DNA of 64,000 bases, from the NCBI GenBank assembly GCA_026225945.1, contig JAMJFZ010002475.1:2288501-2352500 (forward strand), in the 5' to 3' direction. Source of the stretch: Cricetomys ansorgei (taxonomy: Eukaryota; Chordata; Mammalia; Rodentia; Nesomyidae). The position numbers and the translations under genes are program-made. Below, piece by piece: positions 45,230 to 57,023 of the stretch. The notes under the pieces are model-generated. The model made no database searches, was not told the origin of the DNA, and saw only the letters and a program-made list of their open reading frames with translations. The first letter of the stretch is position 1, and each line of letters begins with the position of its first letter.

Positions 45230-46007
45230 GTGGGCACTAGCGAAGAACTGACGTCACAATTAGAAATTGGACTATTCCCCCTGGGTATAGACATCCTTGA
45301 ACAACCCTGGGTGCTCTGGACTTTTATCTGTAGACTTGTCTTTGGTGAGGCAGCTATCTGTTGGTGACAGTTCTCTCTGTAGGGCAGTTTTGGTTGTCTC
45401 TATGGCAACCTAACAGGATTCTCTTCCAAACCTCTTTTCTTGGCATTGAGGATTAAACCCAGGGCCTCATGTATGCAATGCAGGTGCCATACTTCCAAGC
45501 TGTACTCTAGTTCTGTTCTAGGCTCCCGGCCCCAGGCTTCCCACGTTGAAGATAGAAAGTTCAGATCCCTTAGTGACCTCCTTGTACCTGCTTCAGCCTG
45601 GTGCTGGGCCTGTGAAATCTCTCCCCAGGAGCCAGAGCTGTAGAGAGGCAGTAAGCTCAGCTCCGCGATGCAGGCAAGGTGGGCTACAGGTTTCTGCCAC
45701 TTTATGCCAATTCACACTCAGTGGGACTGAAGCTCAGAAGGGTGAAAAGGATCCAGGCTACGAGAATCCAGGGACACTGCTTAAAAAGTGGGAGAGCAGC
45801 AGTTCCTACCACTCCACAAATGACTGTTCTTTGCAGTTATGAGCTCTGGGGTTTCTAGAATGTGGCAGGTCTCTCTGGCCTTTGCCTGAGATAGCATAGA
45901 TTCCAGCAGGGTCACCGACCTGATCTTATTTGAACATCCCCAGAGATAATACTATAGAGCTATAGTAATAAAAACAACTTTGCCCTGGCATAAAAATAGG
46001 CACACTG

Positions 46008-46190
46008 GCCGGGCAGCAGTGGTACACTCTCCTTTAATCCCAGCAGTTGGGAAGGCAGAAGCAGGCAGATCGCTGTGAGTTCAAGGCCAGCCTGATCTAC
46101 AGCTCTACAGAGTGAGTTCCAGAACAGCCAGAGAAACAGAGAAATCCTGTCTAAACAAACAAACAAACAAACAAATGAACAAACAAAAAA
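46008..46190 (+). mobile_element. B1 SINE
   Basis: A plus-oriented, near-full-length B1 with a (CAAA)n tail at 46155-46187. Confidence 0.9.
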
Positions 46191-46214
46191 CCTGATACCC
46201 TGAGTCTGATAGGA

Positions 46215-47034
46215 GAAAAAGCAGGAATATTCTTGAACGCGTTGTCACAGGAAAGGACTTTCTGAACAGGATGCACAGGCACTCAGGCCAATAATTAATA
46301 AATGGGTTCTCATGAAACTAAGAAGCTTCTACACGATAAAGAAGACCATCATTCAAGCGAAGAAGCAGTCTACAGGTTGGGAAAAATTATTTCCCAGCTA
46401 CACAAGTCATACCTAGACTATGCAGAGAACTCAAAAAAAAACAAAACAAAACAAAAAACTGCACTTCAAGAAAACGACCCAGTTAAAAATGAGGCAGGGA
46501 ACTAGTCAGAGAGTTCTCAGAAGAGGAAATACAAAAGAGCTGAGAAAGACGTTAAGACGTGTTTAACGTCTTCAGCTATCAGGGAAACGCATATTAAAAT
46601 TACTTTGAGATTTCAACTTACTCCCAGCAGAACGGCTAAGCTTAAAACAAAACGAAGAAAGAAAACTGATGACAAATGTTAGCATGGGTGTAAGGGGAAA
46701 GGAACACGTATCCACTGCCGGTGGGTGTGCAAACTTGAGCAGCCTCTATGGAAATCGGTGTGGCGGTTCCTCAGAAAGCTAGAAATAGATCTACCACATG
46801 ATCCAGCTCTACCACTCTTGGGCTCGTGCCCGAAGGACTCTGTGTCCTCCTGTGGAGATACCCTATCATCCACATTCCTGGCTGCCTCATTTACAATAGC
46901 CAGGAAACAGAAACCACTTAGATACCCGTAAGCCGATGAACGGGTAATGCAGATGCTGTATGGTTACATGACAGACTAGAAGGGTCTAGAATATTTTGCG
47001 CAACAGAACAGAAAAGTTAGCTGTGAAGATGAAT
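46215..47034 (+). mobile_element. L1 ORF2 3'-end fragment, degenerate
   Basis: Forward-orientation L1 matching the C-terminal end of ORF2 ('aaatgggttctcatgaaact', 'ctaccacatgatccagctct', 'catttacaatagccaggaaa'). Frameshifts and stops break it, so it encodes no active enzyme. It is 5'-truncated. Confidence 0.85.
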
Positions 47035-47037
47035 AAA

Positions 47038-47236
47038 ATTGGGTCTGGAGACGTGGCTCGGTGGTTAAGAATGCTTGCTGCTCTTGCAGAGGACCTGAGT
47101 TTGGTTCTCAGTGCCCGCACGGTGGCTCCGGTTTCAGGGGGATCCTTCTTCTTTGGGCACCAGGTGCACACATAGGGAGGCAAAACACCCATACACATGA
47201 AATAAACAGATCTTTTTTTTTTTTTTTTTTTTAAAG
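47038..47236 (+). mobile_element. B2 SINE next to a splice acceptor
   Basis: Plus-oriented B2 head 'tctggagacgtggctcggtg' with body and a T-rich stretch at 47213-47232. GAAGATGAA flanks it (47025-47033 and 47237-47245). It lies about 45 bp upstream of Rsph14 coding exon 3. Confidence 0.85.
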
Positions 47237-47281
47237 GAAGATGAAATGGTCTTATGTCTGTACCCACCTTTACTTCTTTAG

Positions 47282-47400
47282 AGTCGGCTTCTTAAAGCAT
47301 GACATCATCCCAGCCCTGTCGAACCTCCTGAGCGATCATCAACCAATCTGCAGGGAGAACCTACACCAGGCTTTCAACCATCTGGCCCAGTGGCCTGACG
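47282..47400 (+). CDS. Rsph14: Rsph14 coding exon 3
   Basis: 119 bp, acceptor TTTACTTCTTTAG, donor GTAGGG. It encodes VGFLKHDIIPALSNLLSDHQ PICRENLHQAFNHLAQWPD after the split Arg101, matching the next armadillo-like repeat of human RSPH14, and ends one base into a Gly codon. No later Rsph14 exon is recognisable in the window. Confidence 0.95.
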
Positions 47401-48506
47401 GTAGGGTTGCGTGGCACGTGGGGATCTGGTACACTTCTGATTGCCCATGGTCTTCCCCTCCTGGTCAGTTTGTGCCAGGCTGTAGGTCACAGTCCTTAGT
47501 CACCCCCATACCCCGTACTTTGAAAGTGACCTTGGAGCAGGGCATGGTGGTGTGCAGCCTGAACCCCTGGCTCCTCCCCAGAGGTTGAGGGCTGAGGAGG
47601 ATCAGCCAGTATAGCAGAGTGAGACTTTGTCTCAAAACCATAGCAGCCACAACAAAGTCACCTTTCTATTAAAAGGGGTCACATGTATTTTTACAAAGTC
47701 GGGAGTGTGGCTCAGAAGAAGGGTAAATACTCTGAGTCCCATCCCACCATCTGCTCCTAAAAGCACGAATAAGCGATTGTTTGGTTAATCTGTAATAAAC
47801 AAAGACAAATACAAAGCCCTGTAGCATGTTTCCGACTCTCCAAGCCTTCTGACAGGCCAGCTCTGGGCTCCTCCACCCCTGGAGTGACTCCTTTGGTTTA
47901 TAAGGTCAACATACTGGATTGTTTGGTATTTTTCCTTTTGCGGTGCTGGTATCGAACCCAGGCACGACCAACACCCCACCATGGATCTTGCATCCCTGGC
48001 TTAGTTTACGACTCTTAAAAGCTTTATGAAAACGGGAATATCCAGTCTGTACTATTTTGGCTTTAGGTGCTTTTGTGTAGTGTTTCATCTTTGGAATCGT
48101 AAGCGATTTTTGGAGGTTGGGATTTGCATTGGGCACACTAGAGTATCTGTTTTGCTGCCTAGGGAAATCTGACTGTATCCACGTAAGACATAGATACAGT
48201 CCATGTACCCTCGTAACTCTTCCTACACAGTACCCTTCCTCTTGCTCTCCCCTGAACCACCGACAACTTGGTGACTATAGACCTACAACAGGTACATAGA
48301 TTTTTTTTTTTTATCACAGACACGGTAAATATATAAAAATTTATATGTACAATGTTGTCTACTTTAAGTCTGCGTTAAGCAGATCTTGCCGTACGCATCC
48401 TCTTTGCAACTTAAACATACTCCAAGAAGTAATATTATAGTTTTAAAACTTATTATTGTATATGTGATGTATATCTCTTCTCACAAAGCACCAGAGTTGA
48501 TGATGA

Positions 48507-48507
<1 letters not shown>

Positions 48508-48544
<37 letters not shown>

Positions 48545-48732
48545 GGCAGAGGGCAACTTTTGAACTTTTGGGAGTTGGTTCTTGTCTTCCATCTTGTTGA
48601 GGTAAGGTCTGGTTTGTTCCTGCTGCTGTCCTGCATACTCCAGGTTAGCAGACATCTTTGCAATTCTGGCTCCACTTTCCATTTTTGCCTTAGGAATGCT
48701 GGGATTACAGACGCCTGCTACTGCATCTGTAT

Positions 48733-48774
<42 letters not shown>

Positions 48775-48800
48775 CCGCGTGCGCGCGCGCGCGCGCACAT
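48508..48800. repeat. (GT)n and (GC)n alternating repeats
   Basis: Two GT runs (48508-48540 and 48737-48771), the second followed by a GCGCGC run (48781-48797). These are alternating purine-pyrimidine sequences. Confidence 0.9.
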
Positions 48801-48839
48801 GTGGGCCCGCATATGTGCATGTGTGATATTATTTTTTTT

Positions 48840-49055
48840 CCTTTAAAAATTTTTTTTATTTTAATTTTTCTTCTCTCATTCAACTTACAGAATATATCCC
48901 GGCTCCCCTCCACCCCCTCTACTCCCCCATCTTCTCCCATCTCCCTCCAGCTCTCTCTCCCTCTTCTGTGAGGTTCCCCAATCTCTGCGGGACGTTTGGC
49001 CCTGGGCCTCTCCAGATATTCCTTTCAGCTGGCGGGGGTTAGGGGGTGTTCTCTG
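48840..49055 (-). mobile_element. L1 3'-end fragment
   Basis: AT-rich then pyrimidine-rich sequence ('ctctcattcaacttacagaa', followed by CCCTCC-rich stretches), resembling a reversed L1 3' end. Weakly supported. Confidence 0.4.
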
Positions 49056-49689
49056 GTGAGAGCTGGGTTAGGTACTGATCTACGAGCAAAGCATGACACC
49101 ATGAGTTCTTGGGAGAGAACTCAGGTCACAGAGTTTCTGTGGCAAGTGTTTTTAGCCTCGGAGCCATCTCACTGGCCCTGATATGATAATCTTGAAATGT
49201 ACCCGAGTTGTACCGAAGGGTCTTGTATGCTCACTGTACTCTCTTGTCATTTGAATGTACTATAACATGTCTCCATGTTGGCTGTCTCCACTCCTGGGGT
49301 GCAGAAGGGATGAGCAATGAGCACCTCCGTACGGACCTTCCTGATACACAAGAGGGCTGCCCTAGGGTCCTCTAGGGAAGGTGATACCCTCAGATGTCTG
49401 CCTCCAGCTTTGCAGGATATCAGAACTGCTTCCCAGCTTCGCGCACCACCCCCTCCACACCCAGCAGCTCCCTCGTCTGTCAGCACAACGGTGGGCTGTG
49501 GTAGGTCGCCGTGTTGCCCATGGGTGTGACAGGCGTGAACGAACATCTCTCTGCTTGGCATTGCCTCAGGCTCCCCTCTGCTCGGTGCCTCTGGGGCGCT
49601 GGGATCCACTGTGCCAATTAGTTCTCCTTCTACTCCTTGTTACCCCAGATCACCCCAAGTGCACTGATTACCTGTATTGACAATATCGT

Positions 49690-49990
49690 TTCCCTGGACT
49701 GGCTGGGTAGCATGATGGTTAATCTCAACTGCCAACTTGGGCTATCTGGGTTATGTTAATTGGGGTGGGAAGACTCCACCCACTGTGGCAACAGGCCCTG
49801 GGGCTGGGATCCTGAAGAAAAAGAGAAGAAAAAAAAAAAAAGTATTGGTCAAAGTATTGCTTCAAACTCCTGTTGGCGGTGACTTTCTCGTAGCGGACTA
49901 GCCCTGGGTCTGTGAGCCAAATAAACCCTTCCTTCCTAAAATTGCTTTCGTCAAGAGTATTTTATCACAGCGACAGGAAACGTAACAGAT
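49690..49990 (+). mobile_element. MaLR-type solo LTR
   Basis: Starts near 'tgatggttaatctcaactgc', contains 'gtgggaagactccacccact' and a polyadenylation signal AATAAA at about 49920 in 'gagccaaataaacccttcct'. This is the usual layout of rodent MaLR LTRs. It is noncoding. Confidence 0.75.
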
Positions 49991-51384
49991 AGGTAGCTTC
50001 TCATTATTTGGTCGTTTGTTGGCCTCCAAGTTCCTCGTGTGGAGGTCAGTCCCACCAGCCCTGTCTTTGTGTTGTTCCCCTGAGGCAGGGGACTGCTACA
50101 AAAGACGGTCCCATTTGTCCCGAGCTCTTGCAGACATTCCGCCACGTTTTCTAGGAAACAGATTTTTATTTTTCACTTTCAGCCCGTACCTGGAGGTCGT
50201 ACCTGGAATGGAGCTTGACCTGTCTTCTTCCTCTCTAGACCTCGCCGGTCAATACTGCCAGGGTCCTGAAAGCTCCGGGTAATCCTGGGTTCTCCCAGAT
50301 GCTCCCCCTTCTCCCTGCAGAGCCCACGCAACCCGAAGAGTAGGGAGTCTGCTGTGCTGGCAACCCCAACCAACAGGAGCCGTTCTGGAGACCTGGGTAC
50401 CAGCTCTTTGCCACGGGCCTCGATGGGCGCCGCTCATTGTGGATGAGGTCCCTGGGAGGGATGTCAGGGAATCCCGGTGGAGGGATCGGCAGCAAGGGGC
50501 GATGACTGGGCAAATGGGCAGGGGGAGGGAGGAGGTGTGGTGGATGCCTGGGCAGGCCCATCCTGGGGTCACTCTGGTGCGGTGCCCTTTGGGTTCAACT
50601 CAACTGGTGTTGCTGTGCCTCACATGGTGTCTAAGCGGGGCTTCAGGGTGGGGCATGGACTTCTACTCCCGAGTCCATCTTATCAGTATGTGACCTTGGG
50701 CAGTAGCTAGTTGGTAGGAGCCTGGGTTCCATTTCCTGTGTAGTTTGGCTGGGCGCTCAGCTAGCTTGCGGCATATGTTACGGGGTTTCCTGTCCGTAGC
50801 CAACACTGGAAGGTGTTTCTTTTCATAACCACGACACCCTTGGTGTCTACTGCTCCTGTGGCACACTGGTGCCTGGCCTCTAGAGGACCTCGTGTACGGT
50901 TAATATTGTTTAGCGGGTGGATGCACCTGCTGAAGGTGTTTTACCTCACACCTACCAAGGTCTGACTTGCTCCCAGAATAACCAGCAGGGGGTGCTCCAG
51001 GACTAGGGCCCAGGCCCATTCCTTCCAGACTGACTGGCTTCTCCTGTCCTAAGGGGTTGTTCTGTTATGAGAGGAGAAACCCAAACAGAAGAGAAAAATG
51101 CCACAAAGGGGCTTCCAGGCCAGGTTCCCCAGAAACTGGTGGTCTTGAGTGCCCACCCAGGATTCTCTTTTGTTTCAGGCATTGGCTGGGTGAGTTTGGC
51201 CTGGTCCAACTCCCTCCCATGTGCCAGGCTCTCAGATGCTGGGCCAGATGTAGATGTAGGATGGTAGTATAATTTACTGTCTCTGGCCCTGATGTGCAGC
51301 CCAGGCTTGGGCCAGGCCCTAGTGGATGCAGGTACCCTTTCTAACCAGAAGCACCCACAAACAGCCAGCGATGGGGCGGTGGGT

Positions 51385-51534
51385 ACCATTGCCTGGCTTC
51401 AGAGCATGCCTAGATGGCAGGGGAGCAGGGGGCACCACTGCCTGGCTTCAGAGCATACCTAGGTCTTAGGATGAAGTGGGCACCATTGCCTGGATTCAGA
51501 GCATGCCTAGGTCTCAGGAGGCAGGGAGCACCAC
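51385..51534. repeat. Three-copy 48-49 bp minisatellite
   Basis: The unit begins 'accattgcctggcttcagag' and recurs at 51385, 51434 and 51482, with the last copy running to about 51530. Copies differ at several positions and by small indels. Confidence 0.9.
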
Positions 51535-52073
51535 AGGAAAACGTTTGTATGCAGTTTGGAACCTGGCCAGATGGAGATGCTTGCAGAGAGCTTCCCTGGA
51601 GTCACGCTGTCTGGGCTTGAGTGAGATCTGGGCAGCTGTTTCCATGGGGAGCTGAACCTGTAGGGACTGGCTATTCCCTGAAGTGAAGGGCTGCTGGGAG
51701 AAGCTTTCCCTTCAGTGGGACACCTCAGCCCCGGGTGGGCGACCCTCGTTCTTCCTCAGCATCTGCCACTGATACCTGGTGGCCTAGGAAGCACCCCAGG
51801 AAGCCCTCCCTCCTCTCGCATCTGACACCATATCCATGTCTTTAGACTCACAGTCCAAGTTGCTCCTGTCCCTGGCCTTAGCTGACAACAAGGACCTATT
51901 TGGCTTCTGGGCTGCTGTCATGGTCCCTGGGTCCCTTCCATCTCTCTTGTCTACCCACCGACACCTCCAGCAGGATAGAGTATTCTCTTGTTTAGCTCCA
52001 TCAAGGTCCCAAACCTTGACTGACCAAGGTCCCAGAACTCACTCTCAGCATCTCTCTCAAGGGGTGTGTGTGT

Positions 52074-52131
52074 GCAGCATTTCAGGGTCACTCTATGCTC
52101 CTCTTGGGTTCCTGCCCCACGCAGATGCAGG
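52074..52131 (+). repeat. 58-bp duplicated segment, copy A
   Basis: Matches 53176-53233 without gaps at 54 of 58 positions, same orientation, about 1.1 kb apart. It is not a SINE I recognise. Confidence 0.85.
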
Positions 52132-52660
52132 AAGAGATCTCTCAGCTCTTCTCACGAGGTTTTTTTCATAGTATCCCCAAGGGTTCAAAATAGCCCATTT
52201 CCAACGGAATGTGCTCCTCCAGGGGCACACTGTAGGCGGTGCTTACTGTACCTAGTGCGGAAACGACACCAGTCCTCCTTGTTAGGCTTCTGTTGGTCCA
52301 GGTGAGTTCCCCAGAGTGACATCCAGCCTCCAGAGGCTGTTCATCCTCTGGGGGCAGAGTGTCCCTCCATGACACTTGTCCCTGTGCCAGCTGGGTCCAT
52401 TCTCTGCCCATGTGTCCTAGGTAACCGGTATTATCTAGAGCCTAGACAGACCACACACAACCCTTTGGGACTTTAGACTGGCCAAGTCATTTGCCAGACT
52501 GCTTGGTGGTGGGAAGTCGTACCGTTAGGGTCTCTGCGTGTGTGTGCGTGTGCGTGTGTGTGTGTGCAAGTGCACAAAGGTATATGTATATGTGTGTAGA
52601 CCATAGATATCCTTGGGTGTCAGCCCTCAGGAGCTGTCCATCTTTTTTTTTTCTTTTGAG

Positions 52661-52960
52661 ACAAGGTATTTTATTGGGATGTAGGATATTTCAACCACAG
52701 CGGCAGGACAAGCAACTGACACAGGTTGGCAGGGGTCACGAGACGGCACCCACGGGGCCCTAGAGGAAAGCCATTTCCCCTCTGATCCCTGCACGCACAC
52801 AGGGAGGCAGAATCTCTCCACTTTCCCTTCAGCTGTGTATTTTTAGGTTGAAGAATCCTCAGTGTCATTACTTTTCCTTTTTTCACAGTCAGTATTAAAA
52901 GCACAAAATACGTCTCAGCGACATAGAGCCGAACATCTCATGTCCTTAAGCAAAAGCCCC
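52661..52960 (-). other. Possible transcript 3' end or retrocopy end on the minus strand
   Basis: On the minus strand this reads as AT-richer, UTR-like sequence with CCCAATAAAATACC at about 52667-52680. An A-rich stretch of about 15-20 bases follows (52641-52661). It could be a distal Gnaz polyadenylation site, the end of a processed pseudogene, or chance. I recognise no coding content. Confidence 0.3.
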
Positions 52961-53175
52961 CTCCAATCTCCCACCCCTGTGCCCCCCACCCCCGCCTTGG
53001 GTCCCTGCCGTTGATGACATGGGAACACGTGAAGGAGGTTCCCACATGGGTAGGAGGGCAGAAGGTGGACCACAGACCCAGTTCTGTGTGTCCGTATTCG
53101 AGCACGTCTGCGTGGACGTCTACTGTCCTACGCTCAGGGTTCTGTCCCAAGTTTTGCTGGGTGGGGAGGTGGGGG

Positions 53176-53233
53176 GCAGCGTTTCAGGGTCACTCTGTGC
53201 TCCTCCTGGGTTCCTGCCCCACCCAGATGCAGG
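53176..53233 (+). repeat. 58-bp duplicated segment, copy B
   Basis: Partner of 52074-52131 (four substitutions). It lies downstream of the inferred Gnaz polyadenylation site. Confidence 0.85.
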
Positions 53234-53854
53234 GTGGGGATGCGGGCACCCTCACAACGTGTATTGCTTGATTTCTGACCCTGATCTTAGGGCGCTTCCC
53301 CAACTGTGAGGTCCTAAGCTCTGGCCTCCCGCAGAGCTGCGGCCTGTTAATCACAACCACAAGGACTCTGTGGCACTCGAAGCCGGCTCTTGTCGGGCAG
53401 ATCTCCTTGGCTTCTATCAGCACCGTCCTACCCCTGAGTACCTCCGAACACAAAAAGCAACAGTGGGCAGTATGGGATATGTCCTATACGTCCTTCCTTC
53501 CGGAGAGCCGACTCACACCCCTGGAGAGGTTATTGGTGGGCTAAGGAGTCCCCAGTAATGGTGGAAGCCGGGCCAGTGCTGGGTTGGGGTCCTGGGTACA
53601 GCGGAAGGGGTCAGCACCGTCATCATTTGGACCCTTGTATATCATCGGAGGCCATGAGGGCCTGGTAGGTCTGTTCTCTTTGGTAGCTTCCCTCCTCTCT
53701 TAAGTTTATTCTTGCTTGACACTCATTCCAAAATGATTTCATCTGTGCACGTGTGTAGACGTGGGGAGGGGGTGGAAGATGTCTCTAGCCACCCTTTGGA
53801 TGGCACCGGGTTGAGCCTCACACGAGCCGCACACACAGCACACGGGAACAAGGT

Positions 53855-55532
53855 TTGGCTCCATTCAGGGCGTTTTATTTTCTTAAAGCAGACAATCTTT
53901 GACTTTTTTTTTTTTTAAATACGGTCACCAGCTCTCCTTCTCCCTGTGTACATCTCAACTCCTTGGCTGCGATTCTGTACATTGACCCGGGACACGTGGG
54001 TACCAAACAAAGGGTTGAGAGGGATTTGGCAAGGGTTCTAGTGGTACCATCCCCTTGGCAGCAGGGGCTTGTATTTATACACAGACAAGGCTCTTTCGAA
54101 AGACCAGTGCCTGTGGGCCCTGGGGCCAGAAGGCCCCCATGGTCCCAGCAGGGCCTCCTTCAGGCTACAACTCTGGCTGTGCCTTCACAGGAGTCTGAAC
54201 AGCCCCATGCCCATCTGAGGCTTGGAGTTTGTGGGGACCCGGGGAGTGCCACCCCTTGCCTCCCCTTCCTCCGTTTGGCAAAGCCACAGATAATGTACAC
54301 TTTAAATACCGAGACATTTGGCTATTGTTCGCTCGCTCCTAGGTAAAGAACCTTCTTTAAATACATCACATTTATTTATTTATTTTTTTTTCCTTAAATA
54401 AAAACAAAGCAGAAACCCGCACCAATAACAAGAGGACGTTTGCAGAGGCTTATGTACATATGTCCCATGAGGCTGACGTGGGGGTGCCATTTGCCCCAGA
54501 ATTATTTGGAGCCGAGGAGCAGAACCGTCCAGGTGACAACTTCTATAACTCAGCAAGGCAGACACAAAAAGGGACACCTGAAACGAAACGTGTTTTGAAA
54601 ATCCGCGTTTTTAAAAAAGGATATTTAGTCGCATCAGAAATTGTAGTTTTTTTTTTTGCCCCCCCTGCGAAACATAAAATTTGGCCAAAAATAAAAATTA
54701 AAAAAAAAAAATGCCAGAGAAGAAAAACCAGGTTTCCATTTATAAAACATCAGACCAGTAGAAGAAAAGCTAGAAGCCCAGCTGGCCTAGTTTGAAATAA
54801 ACGATGCCACTCATCTTCCTGTGTTAATTTTTTTTTGCTGCATACTTTTTAGCTGTTTTAAAAAGAGTCACCAGTGGCTGGAGGTCTGGTTAGTACAGTC
54901 CCTTGTTTCCCCAGGTCCTAGTACAGGGCCAGTGTGGCGCAGAGTGGCCGAGTTGGGTGTGGCCAGCAGGGGAAGGTACACGGCCCCTGCTCTGGGCCTC
55001 CCTCCTGGTCAGCGGTACTCCCCAGTCCGGAGCTCGGTTGGCGAGCTGGCCTTCTTCCAGGCAATGGGGCAACAGCTGGCCGGCCCCAGGCCTCAAGCCC
55101 TGCAGCCTCTCTCCCCAGCGGTCCGCCCCAGCAGTCCAATGTGGACCCCCATGCAGAGTGTGGGGGAGGGGGAGCAACTCAAGAAGGCAGAGTGAAGGGG
55201 ACAGGATAGCCTCGGGATGAACTTGTGACAGCAGCTTCTTGAGACTTCAGGAAACCCTGACACCTCGGAGAACTCAGCCGCCCCCAGATGTGCGTGTGTG
55301 CGTGTCTGCGTGTCTACCTACTTAGCGATCTGTCCAAATATATTTATGTTTGTAGAAACGTGGGGCCGAGAAGGCAGAGGCCTGGGGGGGGGGGGTTGGG
55401 GGACACATTCTTCAAGCCCCCTGCTTTTCTGCCCCCCTCCCGGGGGGAGGGGCGTTGGGCCTTCCCTTAGCACGGGTCGGGGCACGACACCCCTTGGGCT
55501 TCACCGCAAGCAGGCAGGCCGCTCCCGGCTCC
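53855..55532 (-). other. Gnaz: Gnaz 3' UTR
   Basis: Runs from the Gnaz stop codon leftward about 1.7 kb to just past an AATAAA on the minus strand (53874-53879). It includes T/A-rich stretches, another AATAAA-like cluster near 54366-54380, and a GC-rich part next to the stop codon with a G-run at 55385-55396. The end is inferred from the signal, not observed. Confidence 0.65.
53874..53879 (-). terminator. Gnaz: Candidate Gnaz polyadenylation signal
   Basis: AATAAA on the minus strand, with cleavage expected about 15-25 bases further left (53850-53860). An upstream AATAAA cluster near 54370 could give a shorter form. Confidence 0.55.
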
Positions 55533-55907
<375 letters not shown>

Positions 55908-56845
55908 TTAGTCTCGTGGGTGAGCAGAGAGAAGTGAACAGACTCGGGGGGGGGGGGGCCCTGCCAGGAGACGCTCCTTCTGAGACTGCCCACCTAGTGC
56001 GTGCCCCCTGAGATAGTATCCTGCTTCTGACAGGAGTCTCCACCCCCCCACCCCCTACCCCCGCTCCCCCCTCCGCCACCTTTTTAGGTCAGATATGTCT
56101 TTACACATCTCCCTCAGGAACAATTGACAAGTCTACTTTACCACGAGTATCTAGGGGGTTCCTACCCCTTTAGGACCCCCACTGTGGGTAGTGATGCTCA
56201 ACGGCCTCAATACATGGTATGAGGCCCGAGGCAGTGCCCAGCCTTGTCTCCTTGCTTCATCTCCTCGTCTCCTGGTCTCCTGGGGATGCAGGACCCTCCA
56301 TGCTTATTACTCTGAGGACCTGAAGTCTTTCAAACTGAGCTCCGTTCATCTCCGCACCCACACTCAGAAGCCCTTCCACGGAAGAAGTTCGATTCTCCCT
56401 CGGGAACTTATCTCTTCAGTGTGCATCCATGTTTCACAGTCCCCTGAAACCTTCATCCTGCCATGTAAGCAGGCGCCTGTGGAGGGGCAGCCTGTGCTTG
56501 TGTAAGCTGCAACAGCCGCGACGGCTGCACCTTGCCCCTCGCCCTGGCTTTAGGGGCTCACATGCGGCGGGTGTCTGGCCATGCTGTCTGAGCAGGGCGG
56601 GCTTGCACATACAGAGTGAGGGTGACAGCCTAGGACAGAGCTGTGACCAAGTCCAGAGCATGGCCTCTGGCCCCCTCTGTTCTCTGCCTCTCGTCTTTGT
56701 TGAGGATACGTAACGTGCACAGTGACTTTGGGCGTTAAGGACCCTGTCTGCCTCCCCATGACATGGACACTTTTTCTAAAATGAGTAACTCTCCATACTG
56801 CTGGTCACGGCTGCCTATCACTTTAAGATAAAGTGGATAAGCCAA

Positions 56846-57023
56846 AGCCGGGTGGTGACTTTGCACGCCTTTGATCCTGGCACTCCGGAGGCAGAGGCTG
56901 GCGGATCCCTGCGAGTTCGAGGCCAGCCTGGTCTCCAGAGTGAGTTCCAGGACAGCCAGAGTTACAACAGAGAAACCCTGTCTCGAAACGCCTCCCCCCC
57001 CCCCCACCCAAGAAAAAAGTGAG
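56846..57023 (+). mobile_element. B1 SINE
   Basis: A full plus-oriented B1 whose tail begins with a C-run (56993-57004). TAAGCCAA flanks it at 56838-56845 and 57024-57031. Confidence 0.92.

Larger units (their letters stand above)
45230..47281 (+). other. Rsph14: Rsph14 intron after coding exon 2
   Basis: Contains a B1 (46008-46190), an L1 ORF2 3' fragment (46215-47034) and a B2 (47038-47236) ending about 45 bp before the next acceptor. The first 750 bp includes an ID-like fragment near 45440-45490; the rest is unassigned. Confidence 0.85.

Noticed and set aside
46302..46931. Short open frames resembling reverse-transcriptase-type sequence
   Set aside because: They belong to a truncated, frame-broken L1 ORF2 end, described as a mobile element and not as genes.
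48386..48826. Open frames with Val-Cys or Thr-His repeats
   Set aside because: They are translations of GT/CA dinucleotide repeats.
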